Origin: Elephas maximus indicus
Taxonomy: Eukaryota > Chordata > Mammalia > Proboscidea > Elephantidae
Length of the DNA stretch: 64,000 nucleotides
Assembly (NCBI RefSeq): GCF_024166365.1
Contig: NC_064831.1
Span: 30,866,768-30,930,767, forward strand
Reading direction: 5' to 3'
Made by a program: the position numbers and the translations under genes. The notes beneath the pieces were generated by a model, which saw only the letters and a list, made by a program, of their open reading frames with translations, made no database searches and had not been told where the DNA came from. Positions 33,744 to 44,515 of the stretch are shown here, in pieces. The number at the start of each line of letters is the position of its first letter. The stretch's first letter is position 1.

Positions 33744-33910
33744 GGAAACCCTGGTGGCGTAGTCGTTAAGTGCTACGGCTGCTAACCAAAGGGTCGGCAG
33801 TTCGAATCCACCAGGCGCTCCTTGGAAACTCTATGGGGCAGTTCTACTCTGTCCTATAGGGTCACTATGAGTCAGAATCGACTTGACGGCACTGGGTTGG
33901 GTTGGGTTTG
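33744..33910 (+). mobile_element. AfroSINE, nearly intact
   Basis: A complete copy with intact A box (TGGCGTAGTCG is one base off) and B box GTTCGAATCC. GTGCATGCTCTG and GTGCATGTTCTG flank it at 33732-33743 and 33911-33922. Confidence 0.95.
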
Positions 33911-33939
33911 GTGCATGTTCTGTAACTTGCTTTTTAAAC

Positions 33940-34070
33940 CAGGGCTTCTAACCGATTCATTTACATCTGAACTCCTGCTGATAAATTTGCATTTTTAACA
34001 AGTTCCCAGCCTATGCTAATGATTCCACCCATCAGGGATTCCAACTGGAATGAACCAGCTCAAAGCCCTG
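33940..34070. mobile_element. Small hAT-like element with terminal inverted repeats (copy C)
   Basis: Left end 'cagggcttctaaccgattca', right end reversed 'cagggctttgagctggttca'. The 8-base flanks TTTTAAAC and TTTTAACT differ by one base, fitting hAT-type duplication. The interior resembles MER20. Confidence 0.65.
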
Positions 34071-34169
34071 TTTTAACTCAAATATATCATGACAATCTTT
34101 TCATGTCAGTGCGTACTAAAACATCTTTACATGGATGTATCATGATTTACCAAATTTATTCCCTCCTAG

Positions 34170-34289
34170 GCCTGGTGGCAGTTCTAATCCAGCAGCCGCT
34201 CCTTGTAAACCCTATGAGGCAGTTCTACTCTGTCCTATAGGGTCGCTATGAGTCAGAATCAGCGTGATGGCAGTGGGTTTGGTTTAGGT
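34170..34289 (+). mobile_element. AfroSINE with internal deletion
   Basis: 'gcctggtggcagttctaatcc' joins the start of the head directly to the B-box region, removing the A box. The rest is normal. Confidence 0.88.
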
Positions 34290-34697
34290 TTCAGTTAGGG
34301 CTTTTGCATCAAACTAATCAGTCAAGTAACAAGTTCTAAATGATTCTGACAACAAAGCCAGCAAAGAATTTTACCAATTAAAAGAATTTAAGTATAATGC
34401 CATAGGATTGGGGGGGGAAACTAACCATACTAACCATGGAGAGTGGGGGGAAGAAACAGTGACTAATGTGCCAGAAATTAGGATGAATATAATGGAAATC
34501 AGATAAAAATAGGAAAAGAATTGAATATATGTCATAGAAAAAATATAGTTTTGAAGCTGGATCGATAAAAATTGTAATTCTTTGTTTAAATAAATTGCAT
34601 AACCTCTTTGAGCTTCCATTTCTTTACCTGTAAATAGAAATTATTGTTTCTATATCAAAGAGTAACTGCAAAAATTAAATAAATTAAGGTATATAAG
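34290..34697. other. No gene or repeat recognised
   Basis: AT-rich unassigned sequence. Confidence 0.5.
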
Positions 34698-35004
34698 CAG
34701 GGACGGATTACCCAATAAGCAAGGTAAGCACAGGTTTACTTGTGTTTACTTCCTAATCTGTAGTGAACAATTTCACGTGGGTTTCACTTGTTTACCTTGC
34801 TCACTGGGTAACCCATCCCTGTCAGGGACTGTAAATTTGAAAAGAGGCTTAAGGTGCTGTGGGGCTGGGAGAGAGACAGATGCCAGCCATACCTAGAAGC
34901 AGAATCTTTGATGAGGTGAAAAACTGTGAAATTGTTCACTACAGATGATCTGGTAAGCATGGGAAACGCTGTGCTTACTTTGCCTACTGGATAATCTACC
35001 CCTG
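34698..35004. mobile_element. Fold-back DNA element with 79-base inverted ends
   Basis: The left arm (34698-34776) and the reversed right arm (34926-35004) are the same length and about three-quarters identical, sharing a perfect 19-base inner block. A third, inverted end sits at 34777-34821. The ends begin CAGGG(A/G). No transposase frame is present. The family is not known to me. Confidence 0.6.
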
Positions 35005-35165
35005 AAAAGACCCTGTACAGTGCCTGCCATGGAATAGGTATTCAGTATCTCTTCTCTCCCTTACTCCAGTCTATCCCTTTGGGTTGAATTGTTCTGGGAA
35101 ATGTTTGGAAGGAAGAGTTGTTCCCCTACTCTGAGCAGACACATATGTTCTTTGGTTCTGGTAAC

Positions 35166-35345
35166 CAGGGCTTTGAACCGGTTCATTCTGGTTCTGGTTG
35201 TGTATAAATTCCCCCAGGAAGTTATACATAAGAATCACCTGGGGGTCTTTTTAAAATGTGGATTCTGATTCAGTATATCTGGGGGTGGAAATGCAAATTC
35301 CCAGCAGAGAATTTGTTAGAAATGCAAATTCTCAGCTGATGACAC
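35166..35345. mobile_element. Small hAT-like element with MER20-like core (copy B)
   Basis: Left end 'cagggctttgaaccggttca', then core 'cataagaatcacctggggg' and 'attctgattcagtatatctg' as in copy A. The 'gaaatgcaaattc' segment appears twice near its right side. Confidence 0.6.
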
Positions 35346-35490
35346 AGGCTTAGTCGTTTGTAAAGATGATCGGAAGTGGGGGTGTTCCATGGAGATGATT
35401 TTTCAAGTAAAATAAAACTTCCATAGATCTGAGGCCTTTATGAAACTTTTATCTGTTGCTGATCTCTTGGCCAGCAGGTGTGGTGCAATT

Positions 35491-35650
35491 TAGTGGTTCT
35501 CAGAGTGTGGTCCCCAGACCAGCAGCGTCAGCATCACCTGGGAACTTGGTAGAAATCCAGAATCTCAGGTTCCACCAAGACCTACTGAATTAGAAACTCT
35601 GGGGGTGGACGTAGCCCTCCAGGTGATTCTGATACACTCTGAAGGCTGAG
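35491..35650 (+). mobile_element. MER20-type hAT-Charlie element
   Basis: 'tagtggttctcagagtgtgg', 'agcagcgtcagcatcacctgg' and 'ctccaggtgattctgatac' are diagnostic. An internal portion is missing. Confidence 0.85.
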
Positions 35651-35714
35651 GATGGCTAGGGTGGCGAGAGTCTTGGAAGCCAATCACTAAGCTTGGTTTT
35701 ATCATCGACTGTGC

Positions 35715-35878
35715 CAAGGAAACCTTGGTGGCATACTGGTTAAGTGCTATGGCTATTAACCAAGAGGTTGGCAGTTCAAATCCACCAGGCCCTCCTTGGA
35801 AACTCTGTGGGGCAGTTCTACTCTGTCCTATAGGGTTGCTATGAGTCGGATTCAATGGCAACAGGTTTGGGTTTTGGT
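35715..35878 (+). mobile_element. AfroSINE
   Basis: 'ggaaaccttggtggcatac' to 'ggcaacaggtttgggttttgg'; it lies next to a MIR end. Confidence 0.93.
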
Positions 35879-36025
35879 GACACCTCGGGCAAGTCACTTC
35901 ACTTCTCTATGCCTCCATTTTCTGGCCTGGAAATTGAGACAATAGTATCTTCCCTGCAACTTCAAAGGATTATTTCATAGACCAAATGAGTTTAGAAAGG
36001 CTAAAGATACTCAAATAATGTATAA
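35879..36025 (+). mobile_element. MIR SINE, 3' part
   Basis: 'gggcaagtcacttcacttctc' and 'ggattatttcatagaccaaatg' follow MIR. The 5' part may have been lost at the AfroSINE insertion. Confidence 0.7.
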
Positions 36026-36858
36026 ATGGAAGGTATAATTAGATGAAAAATGGCTCTATTTTTATTGATCACTAAAAAAATCATCTGTGACCTCCGTGGG
36101 AAATCTCATATTGTGCTTTGTCAACCCTCATAGCATTTTCTACTATATAAAACTTATATCCTTGTGCAAATGGCTTTGGTATCTCAAGGATAGTGTAAGG
36201 ATGATGTCAAAGAACAAAAATAAAACAATAAAAACAAAATAAAAAAATTTGGCGGAATAAAATGCACTGACACACACGAGGTAACATTGTTTCAGTCCTC
36301 AGTGAAAGTGGAGATAAGAGGGTCAACACCCAGTGGGTACAAACCCTTCAGCTACTGCAAGAATGCAATTAAGCTGTCATTCAGCCTTCGTTTCTTACCA
36401 GGCTGAATGAGTTGGCTCAAAGGCCTCATTGTATTTCCCCTTTAGTAATTGTTCCTCTGCTTTAGCAGGTTCTTTAGTCACAGCCTCTGATGAATGTGAC
36501 TCGTCAGTCTTCACCAGTCCTCTTCCAGTTCGGGAGCCCAGAAATGGACACAGAACCCTACCTTAGTCATCATCAGAGGGGGGCTGGGAGGTTGACCTCA
36601 CGGTTCTGTGTGCCTCACTGTGCACTCACTCCATGAACAAAGAAAGCTCTGCCCTGATGCCTTGGATCAAGGCTTTTGGCTCTCTCCACACCGCAGATGT
36701 GTTTCAGTTTTATTCCAGCTCACCTAGTCACTCGTGTTTTATTTTTGTTTTCTTCTGGTGCACCACCTTTTATTTGTTTTTGATGACCATTTCTATTCTC
36801 CCACTTCTTTGGTTTTTCTAAGAGAAACTAAAGTTAAGGTGTATATACATGCACAGGG
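36026..36858. other. No gene or repeat recognised
   Basis: Unassigned sequence, no coding signal. Confidence 0.5.
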
Positions 36859-36859
36859 G

Positions 36860-37060
36860 ATCCCCGGGTAGTTAACGTCCACAGCTAACCAAAATATTGG
36901 GAAAGGTTGGAGGTTCAAGTCCACCCAGAGGCAACTCAGAAGAAAAGCACGGTGACCTACTTCTGAAAAATCAGCTACTGAAAACCCCACGGAGCGCAGT
37001 TTTACTCTGATACACGTGGGGTCGCCATGAGTTGGAATCAGCTCGACAGCAACTGGTCAC
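36860..37060 (+). mobile_element. AfroSINE, long subtype
   Basis: 'gggtagttaacgtccacag', 'ggttcaagtccacccagagg' and 'tggaatcagctcgacagcaac' are clear. Confidence 0.9.
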
Positions 37061-37084
37061 ACGTGCACAGAAATTTAGAATATT

Positions 37085-37670
37085 TGTGTATAAAAAGATT
37101 GGAAGTAAGACGGGGAGCAGAGGGCCCCCAAATCTGCAAACAAAGTACAGGAAATGGGCCAGGGTGCAGAAACAAAGCCATTCCCCAGAACAATGGGGCA
37201 GGGTGTCAGAAAAGAGCCCACAAACTTCTTTAAAATTGTCTTTCAGAAGCAGCTGGGGAAAACCAGCCCCAGGAACATGCTCAGAACATCCACCTGTGAC
37301 CGCTGTGTGACCTTCCACCAGGGGCAGTGAGGGGCTGCAGCAGCTGGGAGACTGCGCAAGTGCGACACCCCATAATAAGTCCTGCCCGGAGGCCTCCGGG
37401 ATAGGAGCCACCTTGGAAAGCTGCTGTGCGCACCATAGTTAACATATCCCTGCCTGTGCCTATGAATAAACATGAATCTTTTCCTGCCCAAGAACTTTTA
37501 AAAACCCAGGCCCGTCTTTTGTCCTGTGACACCAGGGTAAGCATTGCTTCAGGCCCTCCTCGCCACCACTTGCAAGCCTCTTCAATAAAGCTTTGGTCGA
37601 ACGGAAAATTCTGCATACCTTACCTGTTCATTCTTGACCAGTGAGAGGCAAGAACCTTATTCCGGTAACA
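37085..37670 (+). mobile_element. Solo LTR, gammaretrovirus-like (ERV1)
   Basis: A TTTTAAAA box at about 37496, AATAAAGCTT at 37584, and a U5 ending in CCGGTAACA give a U3-R-U5 layout. The final 'gagaggcaagaacc' region is typical of ERV1 LTRs. The 5' boundary is approximate and no flanking duplication is clear. No viral genes are attached. Confidence 0.6.
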
Positions 37671-37996
37671 GAAGGAGAGAGACCAAACTCTTAAAACTAG
37701 TTTTCTCTGGAAACTGGGATGACAAGTGATTTCATTTATTTTCTTCTTGCTTCTCTGAAGTTTTAATATTTCTATGGTTCACATACTATTGCTTAATAAA
37801 AAAAAAAAAAAGGCTAAAAATTAAATTGGAAAATTAACTGCCTACTTGCTGACAGGACAACAAACGAAATATGAAATGCTTGTGTTGAGTAAGCTCTCGC
37901 TATCCCACATGAGTTTCCATCCCAGAAGGACACAAAGCTGTGCTTGACAGTAGGGTGACCAACTGACCAGGTTTGCTCAAGACTGTTCCAGTGTTA

Positions 37997-38205
37997 CGGA
38001 GCCCTGGTGGTGCAGTGGTTAAAGGCTTGGCTGCTAACCAAAACGTTGGCAGTTTGAACTCACCAGCTACTCTGAGGGAGAAAGATGTGGCAATTTGCTT
38101 CCATAGATTACAGTTTTGGAAACCCTATGAGGCAATTCTATTCTGTCCTATAGGATCACTGTGAGTCAGAACTGACTTGACGGCAATGGGTTTGGTTTTG
38201 GTTCC
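37997..38205 (+). mobile_element. AfroSINE, long subtype
   Basis: 'ggagccctggtggtgcagtg' to 'caatgggtttggttttggtt', with the extra 'gggagaaagatgtggcaat' block. Confidence 0.93.
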
Positions 38206-38226
38206 TGTTTTAGCACTGAAACTAGG

Positions 38227-38376
38227 TGTAATGGATTGAATTGCATCCCCCCCTAAAATATGTGTCAACTTGGGTAGGCCATGATTCCCAGTATTGTGTG
38301 GTTGTCTCCCATTTTATAATTTTTCTATGTGCTATAAAAATCATAATCTCTGCCTGTGGTTAAAGAGGATTAGGGT
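38227..38376 (+). mobile_element. LTR 5' fragment
   Basis: It starts TGTAATGGATTG and matches the first part of the following LTR ('aggccatgattcccagtatt'), then stops. Confidence 0.65.
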
Positions 38377-38853
38377 GTGTCATGGATTGTATTATGTCCC
38401 CCCCAAATGTGTGTACCAGTTTGGCTGGGCCATGATTTCCAGTATTGTGTGATTTTCCTATATGTTGTAAATTCTGCCTCTATGATGTTCATGAGGGAGG
38501 ATGGGAGGCAGTTGTGTTAGTGAGGCAGGACTCAATTTACAAGATTGGATTGTCTCTTGAGGCAATCTCTAGAGATATAAAAGAGAGAAGCAAGAAGGGG
38601 AGGAGGGGGTAGGGACCTCATATTCCCAAGAAAGCAGTCCTGAGAGCACAGCATGTCCTTTGGATCCGGGGTCTCTGAGCAGAGAAGCTCCTAGTCTGGG
38701 AGAAGACTGATGAGAAGGCCAACAGAGATAGAACACTTCCCCTGGAGCTGACACCTTGAATTTGGACTTCTAGCCTGCTAGACCGTGAGAATAAACTGTT
38801 TTTTGAAGCTATCCACTTGTATTTCTGTTATAGCAACACTAGATAACTAAGTC
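38377..38853 (+). mobile_element. ERVL-MaLR-like LTR, possibly Afrotheria-specific
   Basis: TGTCATGG...AAGTCA, with 'gatataaaagagagaagc' as a likely promoter, AATAAACTG near 38792, and 'ggacttctagcctgctag' as in MLT1-class LTRs. The length of 477 bases fits a full LTR. Confidence 0.65.
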
Positions 38854-39324
38854 ACTAGGCAAATGTGGGGATGGTTGGTCGCCCTACCTCCAGCCCCCTC
38901 CATCTGCCTCTTCTCTGCCAAACCACCATGGCCTTCTTCTGGCCTCTGTTATGGTACTTCTATGGATCTTGCTTTGCCATTTCTAGGAGATTCAGCTCAT
39001 TTGGGTCTTGAGGGCAGAAAGAAGCTTCAGGAGTATGATTCGCATCTACTGGTTCCACCGAGACTTAGCAGTATTATGCACTTGAACAGAGCTCCCTACC
39101 AGGGAGAAAGAGTGAGAGCAAAGCCTCAGGGACATCATGAACAGACAAGGCTCAATGGAAGAGTCAGTGCTACTGTGGGAGCTATTAATGGTGCTTTATG
39201 ATACGCCTCTTACGGGGGTGACGGAGAGGGTAAACAAGAGTTAGTGCTTTTTATCCCCCTTTGACATAATTATTTGGGGACTTTTGCTAACTGTATTTCT
39301 CCCTTTTGTTTTAAATGTGTTTTC
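38854..39324. other. No gene or repeat recognised
   Basis: A 112-codon plus-strand frame (38863-39201) has no domain and no supporting context. Confidence 0.5.
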
Positions 39325-39490
39325 AATCCTAGCTGCACTGGAGACTCCCCTGAGAAGCTTCTGAAATGCTCAGGCCCCACCCTAGGCCACCCACCTCTCT
39401 GAGAGGGGAACCAAAGGCATCGATTTATATATGCATTTTTAAATCTTCTCAGATCCCTTAAGACGATCCCATGGTTGGGAATCATTGGCC
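39325..39490. mobile_element. hAT-Charlie-like element
   Basis: 'ctggagactcccctgagaag', 'ctcaggccccaccctagg' and 'tggttgggaatcattggcc' resemble the 'gattctaatgtgcagcc...gagaaccactg' group. Confidence 0.45.
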
Positions 39491-40254
39491 CAGACATTTA
39501 TGATTTGTGATCAGGGGGCCAGGGGGACCCAGGGGGCTGAAAGAAGGACAACTGGGCAAATGAGCCAGGAAGCCGAGCCACAGAGTGGAATGAAGTCAAG
39601 TGGGAGTGAGTGTGCAGAGGGGAAGGGATCTGCCTGTAGAGACATGGAAGTGGCCCGAGAGTGGACCAGGGGCCTGGATTTCAGCTCTTTAATGTTCAGG
39701 ACTCCAGAAACCTTTCTCCAAGTGAACAGGATCTGTCTTACTTTGTAGGCGCTACTGCTCCAAAGAGGGGTCATTGGTGTGGGCCACAGGCCTTTGGAGT
39801 TCAGTGCTTTAGGCTAAGGACTCAAGTGAACACAAACAGAGGTGATGAAAAGAGAACCAGGAAGGAAAATTGGCTGATACAACAAACCAAGAATGATTGG
39901 GACAAAAGGGTAAGACAGCTGAGAACCAGATCAGCATAGGTAGGGTCACTACTTGAGAGAGTGCTTAGATAAGTTGTTGACCACTGTGGTTTGCTTTTAA
40001 CGGCCATGTCCAACCTCCCTGGTCTCCAAGTTATGCCTATCCAGAGCAGCTATCTGGGAGAGTTGCATCCTGACTGGAGGACTGGTCCAGGCTGGGGTGA
40101 AGGACATTATATTTCCCTCAGGTGTTTGTAAAACACAAGAGACATCAGTCACGGCTTTCAGCATTGGCCTTTGCTTTCCCATACTGGGCAATCTGGGATT
40201 CAAATATAGTTGACTGAGGGACAGATGCTTATAGCGGAGGTGTATGCAGAGCTG
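39491..40254. other. No gene or repeat recognised
   Basis: Unique-looking moderate-GC sequence. Overlapping frames on both strands show no domain. Confidence 0.5.
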
Positions 40255-40255
40255 C

Positions 40256-40410
40256 TGAACCCGTTGCCTTGAGTCGACTCCGACTCATAGCGACCCTATA
40301 GGACAGAGTAGGACTGTACCATAGTGTTTCTAAGGAGTGGCTGGTGGATTCAAACTGCTGACGTTTTGGTTAGCCTCCTAACCCTTAACCACTGCACCAC
40401 CAGGGCTCCG
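40256..40410 (-). mobile_element. AfroSINE
   Basis: Short subtype, intact head 'cactgcaccaccagggctcc'. Confidence 0.94.
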
Positions 40411-40604
40411 TAGAGCAGCTAGAGGGAAGAAATGAGCTGCACGTGTGTTTGCTTCATCTATTCTCCAGGATTCTTAGCCAGGCCTCTGGGGATATGAGCA
40501 GCAAGTGTGAGGCAAAGGGAGCCATGGAGAGCCAGAGGCTTCTCTGACCCTTGGCTCTCAGCTCAGAGGCTCCAAGCATGTGGTTCAAACCCTGGCTGTA
40601 CATT

Positions 40605-40985
40605 GTTATTGTTCGTTGCCATCTAGCTGACTCCAACTCACGGTAACTCCATGTACAGCAGAATGAAACGTCGCCCAGTCCTGTGCCATTGTTGATATGC
40701 TCGAGTCCATTGGTGTGGCCGCTATGTATTTTGAGTGCCTTCCAACGTAGAGGGCTCATCTTCCAGCAATATATAAGGCAATATTCTGTTGTGGTCCACA
40801 GGGTTGGCTAATTTTTGGAAATAGATCACCAGGCCTTTCTTACTAGTTTTAATCTGAAAGCTTCACTGAAACCTGTTCACCAGGGGTAACAGTATTGGTA
40901 TTTGAAATACCAGTGATATAGCTTCCAGCATCATAGCAACACAGAAGCTACTGCAGTACAATAAACTTAGAGATGAGTGGTGGGG
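40605..40985 (-). mobile_element. RTE-derived composite SINE, longest copy
   Basis: The left end is RTE/AfroSINE tail. The centre carries 'gtgccttccaacgtagaggg' and 'atctgaaagcttcactgaa', and the right is the tRNA-Gly SINE body without its tRNA. From memory, the central part resembles the 5' region of the Afrotherian RTE LINE, making this an internally deleted RTE derivative. Confidence 0.65.
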
Positions 40986-40989
40986 CTAA

Positions 40990-41690
40990 ACATTAAAATC
41001 ATCTTATTTCTTTAGACTAGGTGCCAGGTCCCACCCCTCAGAGATTCTCATTTAATTGTTTAAAAGCTCTCCAGGTAAGAATGATGAAAACTAAAGACAC
41101 AAGGGAAAGATTAGTCCAAAGGACTAATGGACCATAACTACCACAGCCTCCCCCAGACTGAGTCCAGTACAACTAGATGGTGCCCAGCTACCACCACTGA
41201 CTGCCCCCACAGGGATCACAATACAGGATCCCGGACAGAGCTGGGGAAAAATGTAGAACAGAATTCTAACTCACACAAAAAAGACCAGATTTACTGGCCT
41301 GACAGAGACTGGAGAAATCCCGAGAGTATGGCTCCTGGACACTCTTTTAGCTCAGTAACGAAGCCACACCCGAGGTTCATTCAGCCAAAGATTAGACAGG
41401 CCCATAAAATAAAATGAGACTATAGGGGGAAACCAGCCCAGGGGCAAGCATGAGAAGGCAGGAGGGGACAGGAAAGCTGGTGACTGGGAACCCAAGGTCG
41501 AGAAGGGGAGTGTTGATACATCATGGGGTTTGTAACCAGTGTCAAAAAACAATATGTGTACTAACTGTTTAATGAGAAATTAGTTTGTTCTGTAAACCTT
41601 CATCTAAAGTACAATTTAAGAAAAAGCAAATGTACTCCAGATGATTCTAACGTGTATGTAGCCCTGGTGAGAACCACTGATTTTAGCTTT
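40990..41690. mobile_element. hAT-Charlie-like element split by an L1 3' end
   Basis: 'gtcccacccctcagagattctc' and 'taaaagctctccagg' on the left continue as 'tccagatgattctaacgtg' and 'gtgagaaccactga' on the right of the L1 fragment. Confidence 0.6.
41078..41628 (+). mobile_element. L1 3' UTR, 5'-truncated
   Basis: About 550 bases homologous to 20480-21258: 'actaaagacacaagggaaa', 'aactagatggtgcccagct', 'agattagacaggcccataaa' and a terminal 'catctaaagtacaattt'. Confidence 0.92.
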
Positions 41691-41884
41691 GGCAGGGCAA
41701 CCAAGCAGGCAGGCAGTTAGTCAGGTAGGAGGTAGGAGAGTGGGGTGAAGGTAAAGGGGTTCAGAGGGTGTTAAACCCTGGAATTGGTCCAGCTGCCTAT
41801 TTTTATCTTGCCCTTTTGCCTATTGATTTTTCGGTTTCATGAATTTTTAATGTATCAAAATACCTATTTTCCTTTTGGATTCTC

Positions 41885-42055
41885 AGGTTTTATCTACAGC
41901 TCAATCACCAGGAGGACTTGTTAAAACAGATTGCTAGGCCCCACCCCCGGAGTTTCTGATTCAGTAACTCTGGGGTGGGGCCCAATAATTGGCATTTCTA
42001 ACACGTTCCCAGATTATGCTCGTTCTGCTGGTGTTGCTGGTTCAAGAGCCAGAAT
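41885..42055 (-). mobile_element. MER20-type hAT-Charlie element
   Basis: 'ggacttgttaaaacagattgc', 'cggagtttctgattcagtaac' and 'catttctaacacgttccc' match the MER20 reverse complement. Confidence 0.85.
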
Positions 42056-42175
42056 TTTAGAACTGCAGGTCTTATTTTATTATTTCTTTCTTTCAGTATT
42101 CGGTTTCCTGGATCTAACACTTCGGTTACAAATAATTTTCCTCAACATTTGTTTAGCTCTTCTCATTAAACTATT

Positions 42176-42216
42176 GTGTTTTGTTGTGTGCTGTCGAGTC
42201 GATCCCAACTGAGAGG
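42176..42216 (-). mobile_element. AfroSINE/RTE tail fragment
   Basis: 'gttgtgtgctgtcgagtcgat' only, the last 40 bases of a tail. Confidence 0.6.
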
Positions 42217-42375
42217 GACTAAGTGTTTTTCTTAGTCCGTTTCTTACCTAGATTTTTCTTACTACTTTTAACTTTGATTTTTATTCCATTTTGTTTTCTC
42301 AGTAGTTTTTTTCTTTTCACTTTTAAGCATGTGACAGGCACCGCTAGTTGTCTATTCAACAGCCATTTTGCACCC

Positions 42376-43173
42376 CCAAAAAAACCCCATTGCCCTGGAG
42401 TCCATTCCGACTCATAACCACCCTATGGGGCACAGTTGAACTGCTCCATAGGGTTTCCAAGGCTGTAATCTTTACAGAAGCAGACTGCCATATGTTGTAG
42501 GGTAAAAACATCATAAAGTTTAGCCAAGCTAAGAGAAAGTTTTATTTGGCATGTATTTGAAAAGGCAGAGTGGGAAGCGGACAAGCATGCTGCCAGAGCC
42601 ATGTCTGTCTAAATCCAAGGAATATTACAGAATAGACTAGAATGGGAAAACAAACAAGCACGCTGCCACAGCCTTGTCTGCCCGAGTCCAGAGAATATTA
42701 CAGAGTCATCAGTGTACATTAACATTACAAAATGGGCAAAACCAATGAAAGCTTCACCTTTTCACAGGTTGGCTAGACTGTGGTCCTACATTTTGAATTG
42801 TCTTTCTTAACAATTGTTGGTACAGGTTTCAGTAATGACAGTCAGGAGGGTCTTCATTGGTCCAAAAAATTTCTACTCACTAAATGCTAATAGGAAAAGG
42901 TAAGAGTGAAAAGTCTTCTGTGTTCTGGCTTATGTGAAAGGTTTCCTAAAAGATATTTTGCAAGATTATTTTAGCTATTGTCTTTATACTTCAGGGCCCA
43001 GTTGATGTGTCCTTGCGAGTCCTTGTGGGCCCAACTCCAGCTGGGTCACATTCTCTATGCTCAAGGACAGGGAATAGGGAATAATGACTCCAATATTACT
43101 TCCTAAATCACGTATCTTTCTCTGACCTTGGGATTAGCAGCCAAATGCTTAACCACTGCACCACCCGGGATCC
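42376..43173 (-). mobile_element. AfroSINE split by a solo LTR
   Basis: The left piece 42376-42492 runs from the tail to 'agcagactgccata'. The right piece 43111-43173 resumes 'tatctttctctgacc' and ends at the head 'ccaccacc'-like 'gcaccacccgggatcc'. Confidence 0.85.
42493..43110 (-). mobile_element. Solo LTR inside AfroSINE
   Basis: Minus-strand ends are TGATTTAGG and CCTACAACA. AATAAAACT near 42541 fits the polyadenylation signal. CATA on one side and CGTA on the other are a likely 4-base duplication, suggesting a gammaretrovirus-like origin. Two imperfect 68-base units (about 42567-42634 and 42637-42705) repeat in tandem. No viral genes are present. Confidence 0.65.
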
Positions 43174-43324
43174 TTTGGACCTCTAAGCCCTTCTTTCACT
43201 GAGGTATTTTAGGTCATCACGTGCTACTTTCACTCCTCTCAAGTCTCGGGGGATAAATCTTGATTGGGCTAAACCAGTAAAGGTAATTCCATTTCCCTTG
43301 TCAGTGACTGGTTTAAAAATGGCA

Positions 43325-43905
43325 GTGACGTTCCTCAAAAAGTTAACCATACAATTACCATATGATCCAACAATGCCACTCCTACGTATATACCCAAGAC
43401 ACTTGAAAGCAGGGACTCACAGAGACACATGTACACTAATGTTCACTGCAGCATTATTCACAATAGCCAAATGATGGAAACAACCCAAGTGTCCATCAAC
43501 AGATAAATGGATAAACAAAATGTATTACATACATAACAAAAGAATGTTATACAATCATAAAGAGAAATAAACTACTGATACATGCTATGACATGGATGAA
43601 CCTTGAAAACATTATATTGAATGAAATAAAACAGACAGAGAAGGACAAATATTGTATCATCCCACTTAAATGAAATATTTAGAATAGGCATATGCATAAG
43701 ACAAGAGGTTATCAGTGGTTACCAAGAGCTGAGGTGGGGGGTGGGTGGGAGTTATTGCTTCAAGGGTACTGGGTTTCAGTTTGGGGTGATGTAAAACTTT
43801 TGGAAATGGATAGTGGTGATGGTAGCACAACGTAGTGACTATAATTAATGTCACTGAATTGTACACTTAAAGATGACTAAAGTGGCAACCACAAAAAAAA
43901 TTTTT
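43325..43905 (+). mobile_element. Ancient L1M (L1MA/MB-like) 3' end
   Basis: 'ccatatgatccaacaatgcc', 'aagtgtccatcaacagataa', 'tggatgaaccttgaaaacat' and 'actgaattgtacacttaa' are typical. ORF2 is not open. Confidence 0.85.
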
Positions 43906-43914
43906 TTAATGCCC

Positions 43915-44290
43915 AAATTTAAAAAAATGGACAATGAAATGTGATGAGAAGTATGTTGGCGGGTCTTTGGGAACGTTTTCCTTATGACAGGACTCGGGAA
44001 CTTTCTCTGGACTTCGGACACTGTTGTGTGAGGGCTTGACTCTTGGAGGTAGAATAGCCATCTTTCAACTCTGAGGGACAAACCTCAGAACCAAAGTCAA
44101 TACCCTGAAGACAGCAGAGCAGAAAGGTGAAAAGAACTCAGGTCCTTGATGGTGATGTTGTTGAGTCAGTGAACCAACACACCCTGGAACTGCCTTCTCT
44201 CCAACGTTTTGTTGTACGAGATTCCCTGTTTTGTTTAAGCTGTTTATAAGGTAATCTTCTGTTACTTGAAGCCAAAATCATCCTAAATGG
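43915..44290 (+). mobile_element. Unassigned eutherian interspersed repeat
   Basis: 'gaaatgtgatgagaagtatg', 'agccatctttcaactctgag' and 'cagcagagcagaaaggtg' are familiar from a common eutherian repeat related in layout to the one at 58.7 kb. I cannot name the family with confidence. Confidence 0.4.
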
Positions 44291-44444
44291 TACATATTAT
44301 TTTAGACATCTTAAAGTATATTTTTTGTCTGTAGATATTTGTATGTATTTCTCACAACTTCCTTGAGATCAGGAATCATGACATTAGGAGTTTTCCCATG
44401 ATCCTGAATACAATATTGTTCGAGAGAAAAAAGATAAACATTTT

Positions 44445-44515
44445 TTGACTACTTACTTTGTACCAGGCTCTATGCTAATCACTGGAACCTAAATGAAATT
44501 GTGCAATACTTCTTT
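44445..44515 (-). mobile_element. L2 3' fragment
   Basis: 'gactacttactttgtaccagg' with 'ctctatgctaatcactgg' is the antisense L2 end. Confidence 0.55.

Noticed and set aside
36971-37411. 146-codon minus-strand open frame
   Set aside because: It runs through an AfroSINE and a solo LTR in antisense and has no known domain.
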